Of a stretch of 64,000 bases of DNA, positions 15,531 through 23,418 are shown in pieces (within the stretch, counting starts at the first letter, position 1; the number at the start of each line of letters is the position of its first letter). The DNA comes from Iningainema tapete BLCC-T55 (GTDB lineage Bacteria; Cyanobacteriota; Cyanobacteriia; Cyanobacteriales; Nostocaceae). The position numbers were made by a program, and so were the translations under genes. The notes beneath the pieces are model-generated. The model did no database searches. It was not told where the DNA came from and saw only the letters and a list, made by a program, of their open reading frames with translations. The stretch covers positions 186,001 through 250,000 of the forward strand of contig NZ_JACXAE010000072.1 in the NCBI RefSeq assembly GCF_014698965.1, written 5' to 3'.

Positions 15531-17039
15531 GTGAAAGAAATTGAATCACTGCGACTAGTATTGAAGAGTCGCAAGATGGGATCTTTGCTGTTATTAGGTT
15601 TTGCATCGGGGTTGCCGTTGTTCTTAACTAGTAAAACCTTGCAACTGTGGATGCAAGACGCCAAGGTTGATTTAGGGGCTATTACCTTGTTTGGTTTGGT
15701 GAGTTTACCCTATTCCCTCAAGTTCTTGTGGGCACCGTTATTAGATCGATTTGCACCGCCAATTCTGGGACAAAGACGGGGTTGGCTAATTTTGACACAG
15801 GTGGGGTTAGTTTTGGCGATCGCTGTTATGGCATTGCAACAACCAGCCCAAAATGTAGAAGTGTTAAGATTGCTGGCAATTAACACTCTCGTCATTGCTT
15901 TTTTAAGTGCCACCCAGGATATTGCTGGTGATGCCTACCGTACAGATGTTTTGACACCATTGGAATTAGAAACCGGAGCATCTGTTTGGGTACTGGGCTA
16001 CCGCGTTTCTTTGTTCATCACTAGTTCTTTAGCTCTAGTTTTAGCGGATGTTATCCCTTGGAATGTAGTTTATTTCCTCATGGCTGCTTTGATGGCATTA
16101 GGAATCCTTGCTACTATTTGGGCACCAGAAGCGCCACGTAGCTACGAACAAGCAAATATCACCACAACGCTATCTGGTAAAGATGGTATTTTTCTTTTGT
16201 TGATCGGTGGTTTGGTTGCCGGGTTGCTCGGCGGGGTAATTACAGGTGTCATACCAATGCCAGTATTTTCTTGGCTATTAGCAGCTTTGCTTGTAGGCTG
16301 GATAGCTATATCTTTTTTAGCACCTAAACGTGATTTAAATCAATCACAAAATGCTCCGCAAACTTTACAAGATGCCGTTTTGCTACCATTTCAAGATTTT
16401 TTTCAAAGATTTGGAATTACTAAAGGCAGTATAATTTTAGTCTTTATTCTTCTGTACAAACTAGGTGATTCCTTAGTTGGAATTACCGGAAATTTATTCT
16501 TAAGAGAAATAAATTTTAGTAAAACTGAGATTGGGGCAATTCAAGGGGGAATGGGCTTTATTGCCACAACTGTTGGTGTACTGGTAGGCGGTGTAATTCT
16601 AACTAAAATTGGTATCAATCGCGCTCTTTGGGTATTTGGCATACTACAATTAGTTAGCAATTTAGGGTATTATGCTCTAGCAAGCGCGGGAAAAAATTAT
16701 TCTGTTTTAGTTTTAGCTATTAATATAGAAAATTGCTGTGCTGGATTAGTCACGGTTGCCACTGTGGCTTATTTGATGAGCCTTTGTAATCACAGCTTTA
16801 CTACTACTCAGTTTGCTTTATTCTCTAGCTTAATGGCTATTAGTAGAGATATTCTCTCGGCTCCGGCTGGACAAATAGCAAAAGCAACAGGCTGGAGTTC
16901 ATTCTTTTTGCTGACTCTAGTAACAGCTTTACCAGGATTACTGCTTTTGCCTATTGTTGCGCCTTGGAACCCGCAGAAAGTAGCAATATCTAGACCTGGA
17001 TTAGACAATGAGGAACAAGATTTATGGGGCAGAAAGTAA
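15531..17039 (+). CDS. AmpG-family MFS transporter
   Basis: A 502-residue integral membrane protein with about 12-14 hydrophobic segments. The N terminus GFASGLPLFLTSKTLQLWMQD and SLPYSLKFLWAPLLDR, and the ATQDIAGDAYRTDVL stretch, are hallmarks of the AmpG/PAT family that imports muropeptides (GlcNAc-anhydroMurNAc peptides) or acts on acetyl-CoA. The start is GTG at 15531. The 165-bp gap upstream contains a single TCAATCCCTATTCGGGATTGA hairpin and no gene. The stop overlaps the next gene by 16 bp, so the two are probably cotranscribed. Confidence 0.88.
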   Translation: MKEIESLRLVLKSRKMGSLLLLGFASGLPLFLTSKTLQLWMQDAKVDLGAITLFGLVSLPYSLKFLWAPLLDRFAPPILGQRRGWLILTQVGLVLAIAVMALQQPAQNVEVLRLLAINTLVIAFLSATQDIAGDAYRTDVLTPLELETGASVWVLGYRVSLFITSSLALVLADVIPWNVVYFLMAALMALGILATIWAPEAPRSYEQANITTTLSGKDGIFLLLIGGLVAGLLGGVITGVIPMPVFSWLLAALLVGWIAISFLAPKRDLNQSQNAPQTLQDAVLLPFQDFFQRFGITKGSIILVFILLYKLGDSLVGITGNLFLREINFSKTEIGAIQGGMGFIATTVGVLVGGVILTKIGINRALWVFGILQLVSNLGYYALASAGKNYSVLVLAINIENCCAGLVTVATVAYLMSLCNHSFTTTQFALFSSLMAISRDILSAPAGQIAKATGWSSFFLLTLVTALPGLLLLPIVAPWNPQKVAISRPGLDNEEQDLWGRK

Positions 17040-17419
17040 TTATTTATATCGCCACAACCATTCTGATTATCACTGGTACTCTGCTGGGCTACGTTCTTTC
17101 CCAATTAGTTCTAGGATTTCTGACACTGAATCTACTGACCTTTTTGGGAACATTCAGCTTAATTGCAATTTTTGGTACTTTATATTACGTTTTGTTTTGG
17201 GAGTTTAGAAAACAGCAGTCGCAATCAGTTCCTGAAGGAGCAGTAATCCAGATGGAAAGAGCGCCAGATCAGCGTCTGCAAAGTAAGCTGATATCTATGT
17301 TGTCTGGTGATAGCGCCGCTGCTGAACGGATGATTGCTAAAGCAAAGCAAGAATTTCCCGGAATGCCGGAAAATTGGTATTGGGAAAGAGTGATTGCTGA
17401 GGTAGAGCGCGATTTGTGA
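17024..17419 (+). CDS. Small two-helix membrane protein, unknown function
   Basis: A 131-residue protein with two hydrophobic segments (about residues 5-30 and 35-62) and a soluble C-terminal half containing GDSAAAERMIAKAKQEFPGMPENWYWERVIAEVERD. That C-terminal pattern occurs in conserved cyanobacterial hypothetical proteins. It overlaps the end of the AmpG-like gene by 16 bp, indicating translational coupling. No function can be assigned. Confidence 0.75.
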   Translation: MGQKVIIYIATTILIITGTLLGYVLSQLVLGFLTLNLLTFLGTFSLIAIFGTLYYVLFWEFRKQQSQSVPEGAVIQMERAPDQRLQSKLISMLSGDSAAAERMIAKAKQEFPGMPENWYWERVIAEVERDL

Positions 17420-17481
17420 TCGATACAGCTAAAATAAGTAAGGTTTACAAATCTTGAACAAATTTTTTATTTAACTCCCTC

Positions 17482-17691
17482 ATGGCTATTTTTCGTCAGT
17501 ACATTGCACCGTTGATTGTAGTGCTAATTTTTTTAATTGCTCTTGTGGCAGTTAGCGCTCGGATATTTTTACCCTCAGATATGGCTTCCCCCGCACCAAT
17601 TGAGCAGGATGCCGGAACTGCGACGCGGAGAATGGAAGATGTGCAGAGTATGTCTTTTAGTCAAGTCCACAAAACAGTTGATATTAACTAA
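17482..17691 (+). CDS. Small single-pass membrane protein, unknown function
   Basis: A 69-residue protein with one membrane segment (about residues 8-30, YIAPLIVVLIFLIALVAVSARIF) and a short polar tail. It starts at ATG 17482, 62 bp after the preceding gene, and ends 3 bp before the acetyltransferase start, which suggests cotranscription. I do not recognise the family. Confidence 0.6.
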   Translation: MAIFRQYIAPLIVVLIFLIALVAVSARIFLPSDMASPAPIEQDAGTATRRMEDVQSMSFSQVHKTVDIN

Positions 17692-17694
17692 ACT

Positions 17695-18174
17695 TTGGCT
17701 GAACAACTGTTACCAGGTTACTACATTTGCCGTGGCTCCACTTTAGATCGAACACGGCTAGTCAACTTTATGCAGCAAACTTACCAAGAAATTTTTCCTC
17801 ATCAGGACTTTTCTCATTTGACAAAAACAGTTGAGCAATACTTATCTAACGAAAGTCCTTTATGGTGGGTGTATGAAGAAGTCCCCCACTCACCAACTCC
17901 CGTAGCTTGTCTCTGGGCAGGAAATGCTATAGATCAAGTGCATGGCGATCGCTATACCCACGTCTTTTTACTTTACGTTGTGCCAGAACATCGACGCCAA
18001 GGCATTGGCACAGCCTTGATGCGATATGTAGAAAATTGGGCTTTACACAGAGGCGATCGCCAAATTAGCTTGCAAGTGTTTGATTCCAACACGCCTGCAT
18101 TAAATCTTTACAATCAAATCGGTTATCAAACTCAGTCCTTGTGGATGGTAAAATCACTGCATACTGAGAAGTAA
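17695..18174 (+). CDS. GNAT family N-acetyltransferase
   Basis: A 159-residue acetyltransferase. The acetyl-CoA-binding motif A is clear: LLYVVPEHRRQGIGTALMRYVENWA (R-x-x-G-x-G near residues 100-106), followed by motif B LQVFDSNTPALNLYNQIGYQ. The start is TTG at 17695 because no ATG occurs before residue 32, in the middle of the fold. The substrate is unknown; the RimI-like C-terminal pattern suggests a protein N-terminus or small amine. It lies directly downstream of a small membrane-protein gene. Confidence 0.85.
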   Translation: MAEQLLPGYYICRGSTLDRTRLVNFMQQTYQEIFPHQDFSHLTKTVEQYLSNESPLWWVYEEVPHSPTPVACLWAGNAIDQVHGDRYTHVFLLYVVPEHRRQGIGTALMRYVENWALHRGDRQISLQVFDSNTPALNLYNQIGYQTQSLWMVKSLHTEK

Positions 18175-18279
18175 ATTAATAAAGAGATTCTCACTATGAA
18201 GGCGGAATTTTGTTCGCTTAGCGTCTCCTTCTGCCTTTAGCATAGCTGTATAGCTGTATAGCTGACTTCCCAAGCCATT

Positions 18280-19038
18280 ATGTATGACGAAGACGAACTA
18301 AGCCTACTTGATATCGAAACTGAACTAGATAGCCCACTAGATCATCTAGGAACACTGACGGCTGAATCAGAGACGCCTAAACCTAATCCAGAGGCGATGC
18401 TAGCCCTGTTAGAAAACACCCAGCCGCAGCAAAGGATGTTAGCGGCGCGGGCTTTCTGCGACATTGAAGATCCAAGAGCGACGCCGTATTTAATTCGTCT
18501 TCTCACAGATACTTGTCCTCTAGTACGAGTAAGTGCAGCTTATGGGATCGGACGCAATCCCAGTCCAGATGCTGTTGAACCTTTAATTGCTCAATTGAAT
18601 CGGGAATGGAATGGCTATGTGCGTAAAGGAGTAATTTGGGCATTGGGGAACTGTCGCGATCGCCGCTGTCTAGCACCGTTAGCTGACGCTTTAAAAACAG
18701 ATATTTCCGCAGTGCGATTGTGGGCAGCTTCAGCTTTGGCGCAAATGACAGAAATAGGTTACGAGGCAGTAGTGGGAGCAATTCCACCTTTGATTGAAGC
18801 ATTAGTCAAAGATCCTGTTGCCCCAGTACGTAGTAATTGCGCTTGGACAATTGGACAGTTATGCCGCGAACTACCTTCTAACGTAGTATACGCTACAGCT
18901 ATTGATGCTTTAATTCAAGCTTTTGCCGAAGACCAAGATTTAGGAGTGCGCGAAGACGCCAAAGCCGCACTCTTGGGTGTTGGCGATCCCCGTGGACTCC
19001 AGTTAATTGAAACCTTGGAACAGGAAGGGTGGTTTTGA
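18280..19038 (+). CDS. HEAT-repeat protein
   Basis: A 252-residue protein made mostly of HEAT-like helical repeats from about residue 40 onward (for example PRATPYLIRLLTDTCPLVRVSAAYGIG, PLIAQLNREWNGYVRKGVIWALG, PLADALKTDISAVRLWAASALAQ). The acidic N-terminal 35 residues are separate. HEAT-repeat proteins of this kind are widespread in cyanobacteria, some being phycobilin lyase relatives, but no lyase-specific feature is visible here. The role is probably protein-protein scaffolding. The short gap before it (18175-18279) holds a small hairpin region and no gene. Confidence 0.8.
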   Translation: MYDEDELSLLDIETELDSPLDHLGTLTAESETPKPNPEAMLALLENTQPQQRMLAARAFCDIEDPRATPYLIRLLTDTCPLVRVSAAYGIGRNPSPDAVEPLIAQLNREWNGYVRKGVIWALGNCRDRRCLAPLADALKTDISAVRLWAASALAQMTEIGYEAVVGAIPPLIEALVKDPVAPVRSNCAWTIGQLCRELPSNVVYATAIDALIQAFAEDQDLGVREDAKAALLGVGDPRGLQLIETLEQEGWF

Positions 19039-19066
19039 TATGAATTCAGGATTTTTTCTCCTGACG

Positions 19067-19148
19067 GCTGTAGAGACGTTCCTCTGTTCCAGCTGTACAG
19101 ACGTTCCGCTGTTCCAGCTGTACAGACGTTCCGCCGGAACGTCTCTAC
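19067..19148. repeat. 25-bp tandem repeat built from a GTAGAGACG palindrome
   Basis: Three consecutive units beginning GCTGTA(G/C)AGACGTTCC start at 19067, 19092 and 19117. The third runs into its own inverse (ttccgccggaacgtctctac), making a full palindrome that ends at 19148. It lies between the convergent HEAT-repeat and dehydrogenase genes and overlaps the last codon of the latter. Confidence 0.75.
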
Positions 19149-20464
19149 TGAATATACTGAATCCGATAAATCCGGTTATTCGCTTCTTCTGTAACCAAAA
19201 GACTACCGTCAGGTAAAACCAGTAACCCCACAGGACGACCCCAAGTAGTTGGTACATCAGGGTTAAGTACAAACCCGGTCAGAAAATCTTCGTAGTAGCC
19301 TTGCGGACGTCCTTGAGAATTATAAGGAACAAATACAATCTTATAGCCAGTAGCGCGATCGCGATTCCAAGAACCACGGAAGGCAACAAACGCACCATTT
19401 CGATACTTTTCTGGGAAAGCCTTACCATCATAAAACTGCAATCCCAACGCTGCTGAGTGTGCCTGAAATAGCACATCGGGGGTGCGAGTACGAGTTACCA
19501 AATCGGGGCGTTTACTTTTACCATTCCTTGTTTGACGTGGATCGAGATTGTTTGAGTTAAAGTAAGCATAAGGCCAGCCGTAGAATTCTCCGCTTCGTAT
19601 ACGTGTGAGATAGTCTGGGACTAAATCATCCCCAATACCATCCCTTTCATTCACAGTGGTGTAAAGTTCCTTAGTTACTGGATGAAAATCTAAACCCACT
19701 GGGTTACGCAAGCCGTAAGCAAAAGTTTGCTGCTGAGAACCATCCAAATTCATTACCTGTACCGAAGCTCGTGGTAATGGTTCTTCATCTACGTTGGTTC
19801 CCGAACCAACAGAAACATATAACTTTTTATTATCAGGTGATACAACCACGTTCCTTGTCCAGTGGTTATTGTAGCCCCTTGCAGGTAAGTCAGCAATTTT
19901 TTTACCAGCACCCTTAAGTTGCTGTTGACCTTTTGTATAAGGAAACTGTAAAACTGCATCAGTATTACCTAAAAAGAAGGAATTACCAGCAAAAGCCATA
20001 CCAAAAGGTCTATTTAATCCATTTGTTCTACTAGCAAATGTCTGACTTACATCAGCTGCTCCATCGCCGTTAGTATCGCGTAGTAAACGAATACGGTTTT
20101 GTTGCGTTTCTGTTACCAACACATCACCACTCGGTGTTAAAGATAGCCATCGTGGGGCGTCTAAATTTTCAGCAAAAACATTAACGACAAAACCAGGAGG
20201 TACGCGCAGTGTGGGGTTAGTAGGAATCGGCACTACATTGGGCGACTTGGAGGCACTTTGTGTGGCAAAGGGTTTTGGTAAATTGTTGAGACTGATGCGG
20301 ATGGGTGTGGGTGAAAGTGTTTCTGTACGAATAATATTTTTGGGTTGTGTAGATTTCTGTGCCACCAGTTGACGTTGAGATTCTTCTTCATAGGCGCGAG
20401 TCTGAGTACAAGCAGCTACTGTTAGTAAAGAAAAAAATATTAACAACCGCGCAAAGAGTTTCAT
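19145..20464 (-). CDS. PQQ-dependent sugar (sorbosone-type) dehydrogenase, lipoprotein
   Basis: A 439-residue secreted protein. The N terminus is a lipoprotein signal (LLIFFSLLTVAAC, Cys 19). The remainder is a six-bladed beta-propeller of the soluble glucose/L-sorbosone dehydrogenase type: LRVPPGFVVNVFAENLDAPRWL, LVTETQQNRIRLLRDTNGDG, GLNRPFGMAF, YGLRNPVGLDFHP and GEFYGWPYAYF. Such enzymes oxidise aldose sugars with PQQ in the periplasm; many cyanobacterial members have unproven activity. It is transcribed toward the HEAT-repeat gene. Confidence 0.86.
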   Translation of the reverse strand: MKLFARLLIFFSLLTVAACTQTRAYEEESQRQLVAQKSTQPKNIIRTETLSPTPIRISLNNLPKPFATQSASKSPNVVPIPTNPTLRVPPGFVVNVFAENLDAPRWLSLTPSGDVLVTETQQNRIRLLRDTNGDGAADVSQTFASRTNGLNRPFGMAFAGNSFFLGNTDAVLQFPYTKGQQQLKGAGKKIADLPARGYNNHWTRNVVVSPDNKKLYVSVGSGTNVDEEPLPRASVQVMNLDGSQQQTFAYGLRNPVGLDFHPVTKELYTTVNERDGIGDDLVPDYLTRIRSGEFYGWPYAYFNSNNLDPRQTRNGKSKRPDLVTRTRTPDVLFQAHSAALGLQFYDGKAFPEKYRNGAFVAFRGSWNRDRATGYKIVFVPYNSQGRPQGYYEDFLTGFVLNPDVPTTWGRPVGLLVLPDGSLLVTEEANNRIYRIQYIQ

Positions 20465-20519
20465 CGCCCTAGTTTTAAGTGATTATGCATAGTCCCATTA
20501 TATACCTTAAACCCACTCC

Positions 20520-20553
20520 AGATCCCCGACAACTTTTACGAAGTCGGGGATCT
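20520..20553. repeat. AGATCCCCGACTT-type palindrome
   Basis: Arms AGATCCCCGAC and GTCGGGGATCT flank a short AT loop. The same element occurs at 31750-31782 and, partly, at 44107-44137. It lies just upstream of the dehydrogenase start, so it is not a terminator of that gene. The surrounding stretch 20465-20727 otherwise shows no convincing gene. Confidence 0.7.
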
Positions 20554-20727
20554 AGTCAGTTTGATATTTTCACTACGGAAAAAAATATAAATTGTAGTTT
20601 ATTTTTAGATGAGCGCTATCAATTATTAATAGAAACACAGGGTATTCAAAAAGATAAATGTTTTGCTCCGTGTAGAAACTTGAAAATACACTTCTCCGCT
20701 CAGAGCGCATCTATTAATACATAGGTC

Positions 20728-20940
20728 ATGAAAAGATTACATTATAAGATAGGATTTTTTATCATCCTATCAATATTTGGATATACTACATCCTTAGTAT
20801 TATCCTCACTTGCTAACGTATCTGCCTCGCCTCATCCTACATCAGTTCCGTGGATTAATAACAAATCATTATGCGAACATACTGGTAGAACATGGCGTAA
20901 TGACGATTGTTGGGATGCTGAACATAATCCATTGTTTTAA
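20728..20940 (+). CDS. Small secreted protein, unknown function
   Basis: A 70-residue protein with a signal peptide (MKRLHYKIGFFIILSIFGY followed by a hydrophobic run and an Ala-Ser-rich cleavage region near residue 33) and a short mature part containing CEHTGRTWRNDDCWD, where the two cysteines could form a disulfide. No family is recognised. The palindrome at 20976-21009 follows it and could serve as terminator. Confidence 0.5.
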   Translation: MKRLHYKIGFFIILSIFGYTTSLVLSSLANVSASPHPTSVPWINNKSLCEHTGRTWRNDDCWDAEHNPLF

Positions 20941-20975
20941 TGTATATAGCAGTCCTAAATAATTCACGAACACCG

Positions 20976-21009
20976 AGAAACCCGGTAACTTTTACGAAAC
21001 CGGGTTTCT
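20976..21009. terminator. Hairpin between convergent genes
   Basis: Arms AGAAACCCGGT and ACCGGGTTTCT enclose a TTTTAC-type loop. It lies between a small secreted-protein gene and the oppositely oriented response-regulator/kinase gene, where a bidirectional terminator is expected. It resembles the AGATCCCCGACTT palindromes in layout. Confidence 0.5.
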
Positions 21010-21025
21010 GATAGCAAGATATAAA

Positions 21026-22120
21026 TTAAGCAGTTTTTAATACCACTTGTACAATTGTTTTTTCTTGTGGTTGACTTTGGATTTTTAACTCGCCTCCATG
21101 TAATTCAGTTAAGCGCTTAGCGATGATTAAACCTAAACCTAAGCCTTGTTGTTCATAAACTTTACGCTCAAATTGCTTATATGCTCCTAACTCAGCTATT
21201 TGATGGGCGGTAATACCACGTCCATAGTTGATAAAAGATAGAATAAATTTATCTTTAATAGCTGTACTCTCTACTTGAATAGATGTTCCCAATGGAGAAA
21301 ATTTCAAAGTGTTATCAATTAATTCTTCAATAATTTTATAAAGTCTTGTTTCACACATTTGGACAAGACAAGGTGTATCTATATTTATTTGTAAATCTGT
21401 TTCTCTTCCGGCTTTTTTAGCTTTATCAATAATTAAATTTTTCAAAACTCCTGTAGGAAATATAGTTTGATAACTTTGCCACTCTTTAATTCGCTGTGTA
21501 TCAGTTGCTACGATTTCAATTTCTGCATATAGTAGAAAGTTTTGAATTAATCTATATAAACGTTGTCCAGATTTATTAATACCTTCTGCCATCTCCCGAA
21601 TTTCTTGTGTGGTTAGCACATCTACGTCTTTACTTAAAAGTTCTGAAAAACCTAAAATTCCATTGAGCGGTGTTCGCATTTCGTGCGGAAGAGAGAAGGC
21701 AATAGTGCTACGTAAATCGTCAAGTTTTTTTTGCGATCGCTGATGAATACTAACTTGTTTTTTCAGTTGAGAAGTAATAGCTGCTAATAATTCTGCTCTT
21801 GTAAAAGGTTTTGTTAAATAATCATCTGCACCTAATTCCATCCCTTGACGAAAGCCATTTTTATCAGATCTAGCAGTCAAAAAAATAAAAGGAATTATTG
21901 CTGTTGCTGATTGTTGACGTAATGTCTTTAAAACAGTATGACCATCTAATTCTGGCATCATTACGTCACAAATAATTAAATCGGGAATTTCAGTTTGAGC
22001 CAACTGAACACCAAGCTCACCATTTGCTGCTATAATTACGTGAAAATTCTCAAATGTCAACAATTCCATGAGGTTTTGCCTGACATTTTTATCATCTTCA
22101 ATTACTAAAATTTTCTTCAT
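21026..22120 (-). CDS. Response regulator-histidine kinase hybrid (REC-HisKA-HATPase)
   Basis: A 364-residue cytoplasmic signalling protein. A receiver domain (residues 1-120) has the acidic pair in VIEDDKN, phospho-acceptor Asp 52 (LIICDVMMPELDG) and Lys in LTKPF. A kinase core follows: phospho-acceptor His 146 in SLPHEMRTPLNG, an N-box ELIDNTLKFSP, and a G-box QGLGLGLIIAKRL. There is no sensor domain, so input must come through the receiver. It is the last of three minus-strand signalling genes (23419-26391, 22156-23361, this one) separated by short gaps and probably forming one operon. The HATPase domain is compact but complete. Confidence 0.9.
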   Translation of the reverse strand: MKKILVIEDDKNVRQNLMELLTFENFHVIIAANGELGVQLAQTEIPDLIICDVMMPELDGHTVLKTLRQQSATAIIPFIFLTARSDKNGFRQGMELGADDYLTKPFTRAELLAAITSQLKKQVSIHQRSQKKLDDLRSTIAFSLPHEMRTPLNGILGFSELLSKDVDVLTTQEIREMAEGINKSGQRLYRLIQNFLLYAEIEIVATDTQRIKEWQSYQTIFPTGVLKNLIIDKAKKAGRETDLQINIDTPCLVQMCETRLYKIIEELIDNTLKFSPLGTSIQVESTAIKDKFILSFINYGRGITAHQIAELGAYKQFERKVYEQQGLGLGLIIAKRLTELHGGELKIQSQPQEKTIVQVVLKTA

Positions 22121-22155
22121 TATTAACCCATCATATTTTACATAAAAATGACTTA

Positions 22156-23361
22156 TTAAACAATAAAATTTTTGTTATATAAAAACTTCTCAAAAGCTCC
22201 TAAAGGTAAAGGACGACTAAAAATAAAACCTTGCATAGCATCACAGTTATGCTGCCTTAAAAAATTCATTTCTTTTTCTGTCTCTACACCTTCAGCTACT
22301 ACCTGAAAATTGAGATTATGTGCCATTTGAATTAATGCTTTTGTGATTGCTGCTTTTTGTGTATCATCAGCAACATTGTGAATAAAATAACGATCAATTT
22401 TTAAAGTGTTGATTGGTAATTTCTTTAAATAAATTAATGAAGTATATCCTGTTCCAAAATCATCAATAGCAATTTGTACACCTATAGATCTTAATTCTTG
22501 TATAACAGAAATTGCATTATTCACATCTTGCATAATCATGCTTTCTGTGAGTTCTAACTCTAAATTTTGTGGGGAAAGATTATGAGTTGATATAAAATCA
22601 AAAATTTTTTGTGTAAAATTTGGTTGAGTTAATTGATGTGCTGATAGATTGATTGCAATACGTAACGAATCAAATCCTACATTGTGCCACATTTTTATTT
22701 GTTTACAAACACTCTCTAATATCCAATCACCAAGAGGAATAATTAAACCTGTAGACTCTGCTAAGGGGATTAATTCAGAAGGAGAAACCATACCTAATTC
22801 AGGACTATGCCAACGAATTAGACTTTCTGCTGCAATAATTTCACCTGTAACAATATTAACTTGTGGTTGATAATAAATCTGAAATTCTCCAAAAGTACAT
22901 TCTTCTATAGTATGGCGTAAACTCTTTTCTATCACCTGTATCTCTGAAGATACTTTTTCAGTTTTTTGGCTATTAAGATATTTAGTCAAAGTAGCTTGCT
23001 TTGCTAAACGGCTAGAAATAGCACTTAATAACTCAGCCCGAGTGAAGGGTTTAGTAATATAGTCATCTGCGCCTAAATCCATGCCAAGACGAAAGTCAGT
23101 TCTCGCCGATCTTGCTGTAAGAAAAATAAACGGAATTGTAGCTGTAATAGGCTCTTCTCGTAATGCCGTAAGTACACCATATCCATCTATTTCTGGTAGC
23201 ATCAAATCACATAAAATTAAATCTGGAACTTCAGACGTTGCCAAATTTAAACCTACTCTACCATTACCAGCCTCAATAGTTTCAAAATCTTCGGCTTCTA
23301 ATAAATCTAAAATATTTTCTCTTACTGAGTCTTCGTCTTCAATTACTAAAATTTTCGTCAT
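22156..23361 (-). CDS. Response regulator with EAL phosphodiesterase domain
   Basis: A 401-residue REC-EAL protein predicted to hydrolyse cyclic di-GMP under phosphorelay control. The receiver has Asp 52 (LILCDLMLPEIDG) and LTARSARTDFR...ITKPF. The EAL domain (about residues 150-395) has AAESLIRWHSP in place of the canonical EAL, NLSAHQL, ELTESMIM, the metal-binding DDFGTGYTSL, LKIDRYFI and AEGVET, so the catalytic residues appear present. No GGDEF domain is attached. It lies between two kinases in the same orientation; the downstream kinase starts 36 bp after it. Confidence 0.92.
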   Translation of the reverse strand: MTKILVIEDEDSVRENILDLLEAEDFETIEAGNGRVGLNLATSEVPDLILCDLMLPEIDGYGVLTALREEPITATIPFIFLTARSARTDFRLGMDLGADDYITKPFTRAELLSAISSRLAKQATLTKYLNSQKTEKVSSEIQVIEKSLRHTIEECTFGEFQIYYQPQVNIVTGEIIAAESLIRWHSPELGMVSPSELIPLAESTGLIIPLGDWILESVCKQIKMWHNVGFDSLRIAINLSAHQLTQPNFTQKIFDFISTHNLSPQNLELELTESMIMQDVNNAISVIQELRSIGVQIAIDDFGTGYTSLIYLKKLPINTLKIDRYFIHNVADDTQKAAITKALIQMAHNLNFQVVAEGVETEKEMNFLRQHNCDAMQGFIFSRPLPLGAFEKFLYNKNFIV

Positions 23362-23363
23362 AT

Positions 23364-23412
23364 ACGTTTGTTAATTGTTGATTGTTAACTGCTAATTGTT
23401 AATTTTTCTGAT
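23364..23412. repeat. AT-rich short tandem repeat (GTTAATTGTT/GCTAATTG)
   Basis: The gap between the two signalling genes is a run of ttgttaattgttgattgttaa and ctaattgttaa units. Similar GCTAATTG/TTAGCTA repeats occur at 39302-39366, 47535-47611 and 51937-52002. Such short tandem repeats are typical of intergenic regions of filamentous cyanobacteria. Confidence 0.6.
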
Positions 23413-23418
23413 TAGCTA

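Noticed and set aside
20479-20724. 81-codon frame after the sugar dehydrogenase gene
   Set aside because: It runs through the AGATCCCCGACTT palindrome, shows no domain or coding-like pattern and is probably a chance frame.
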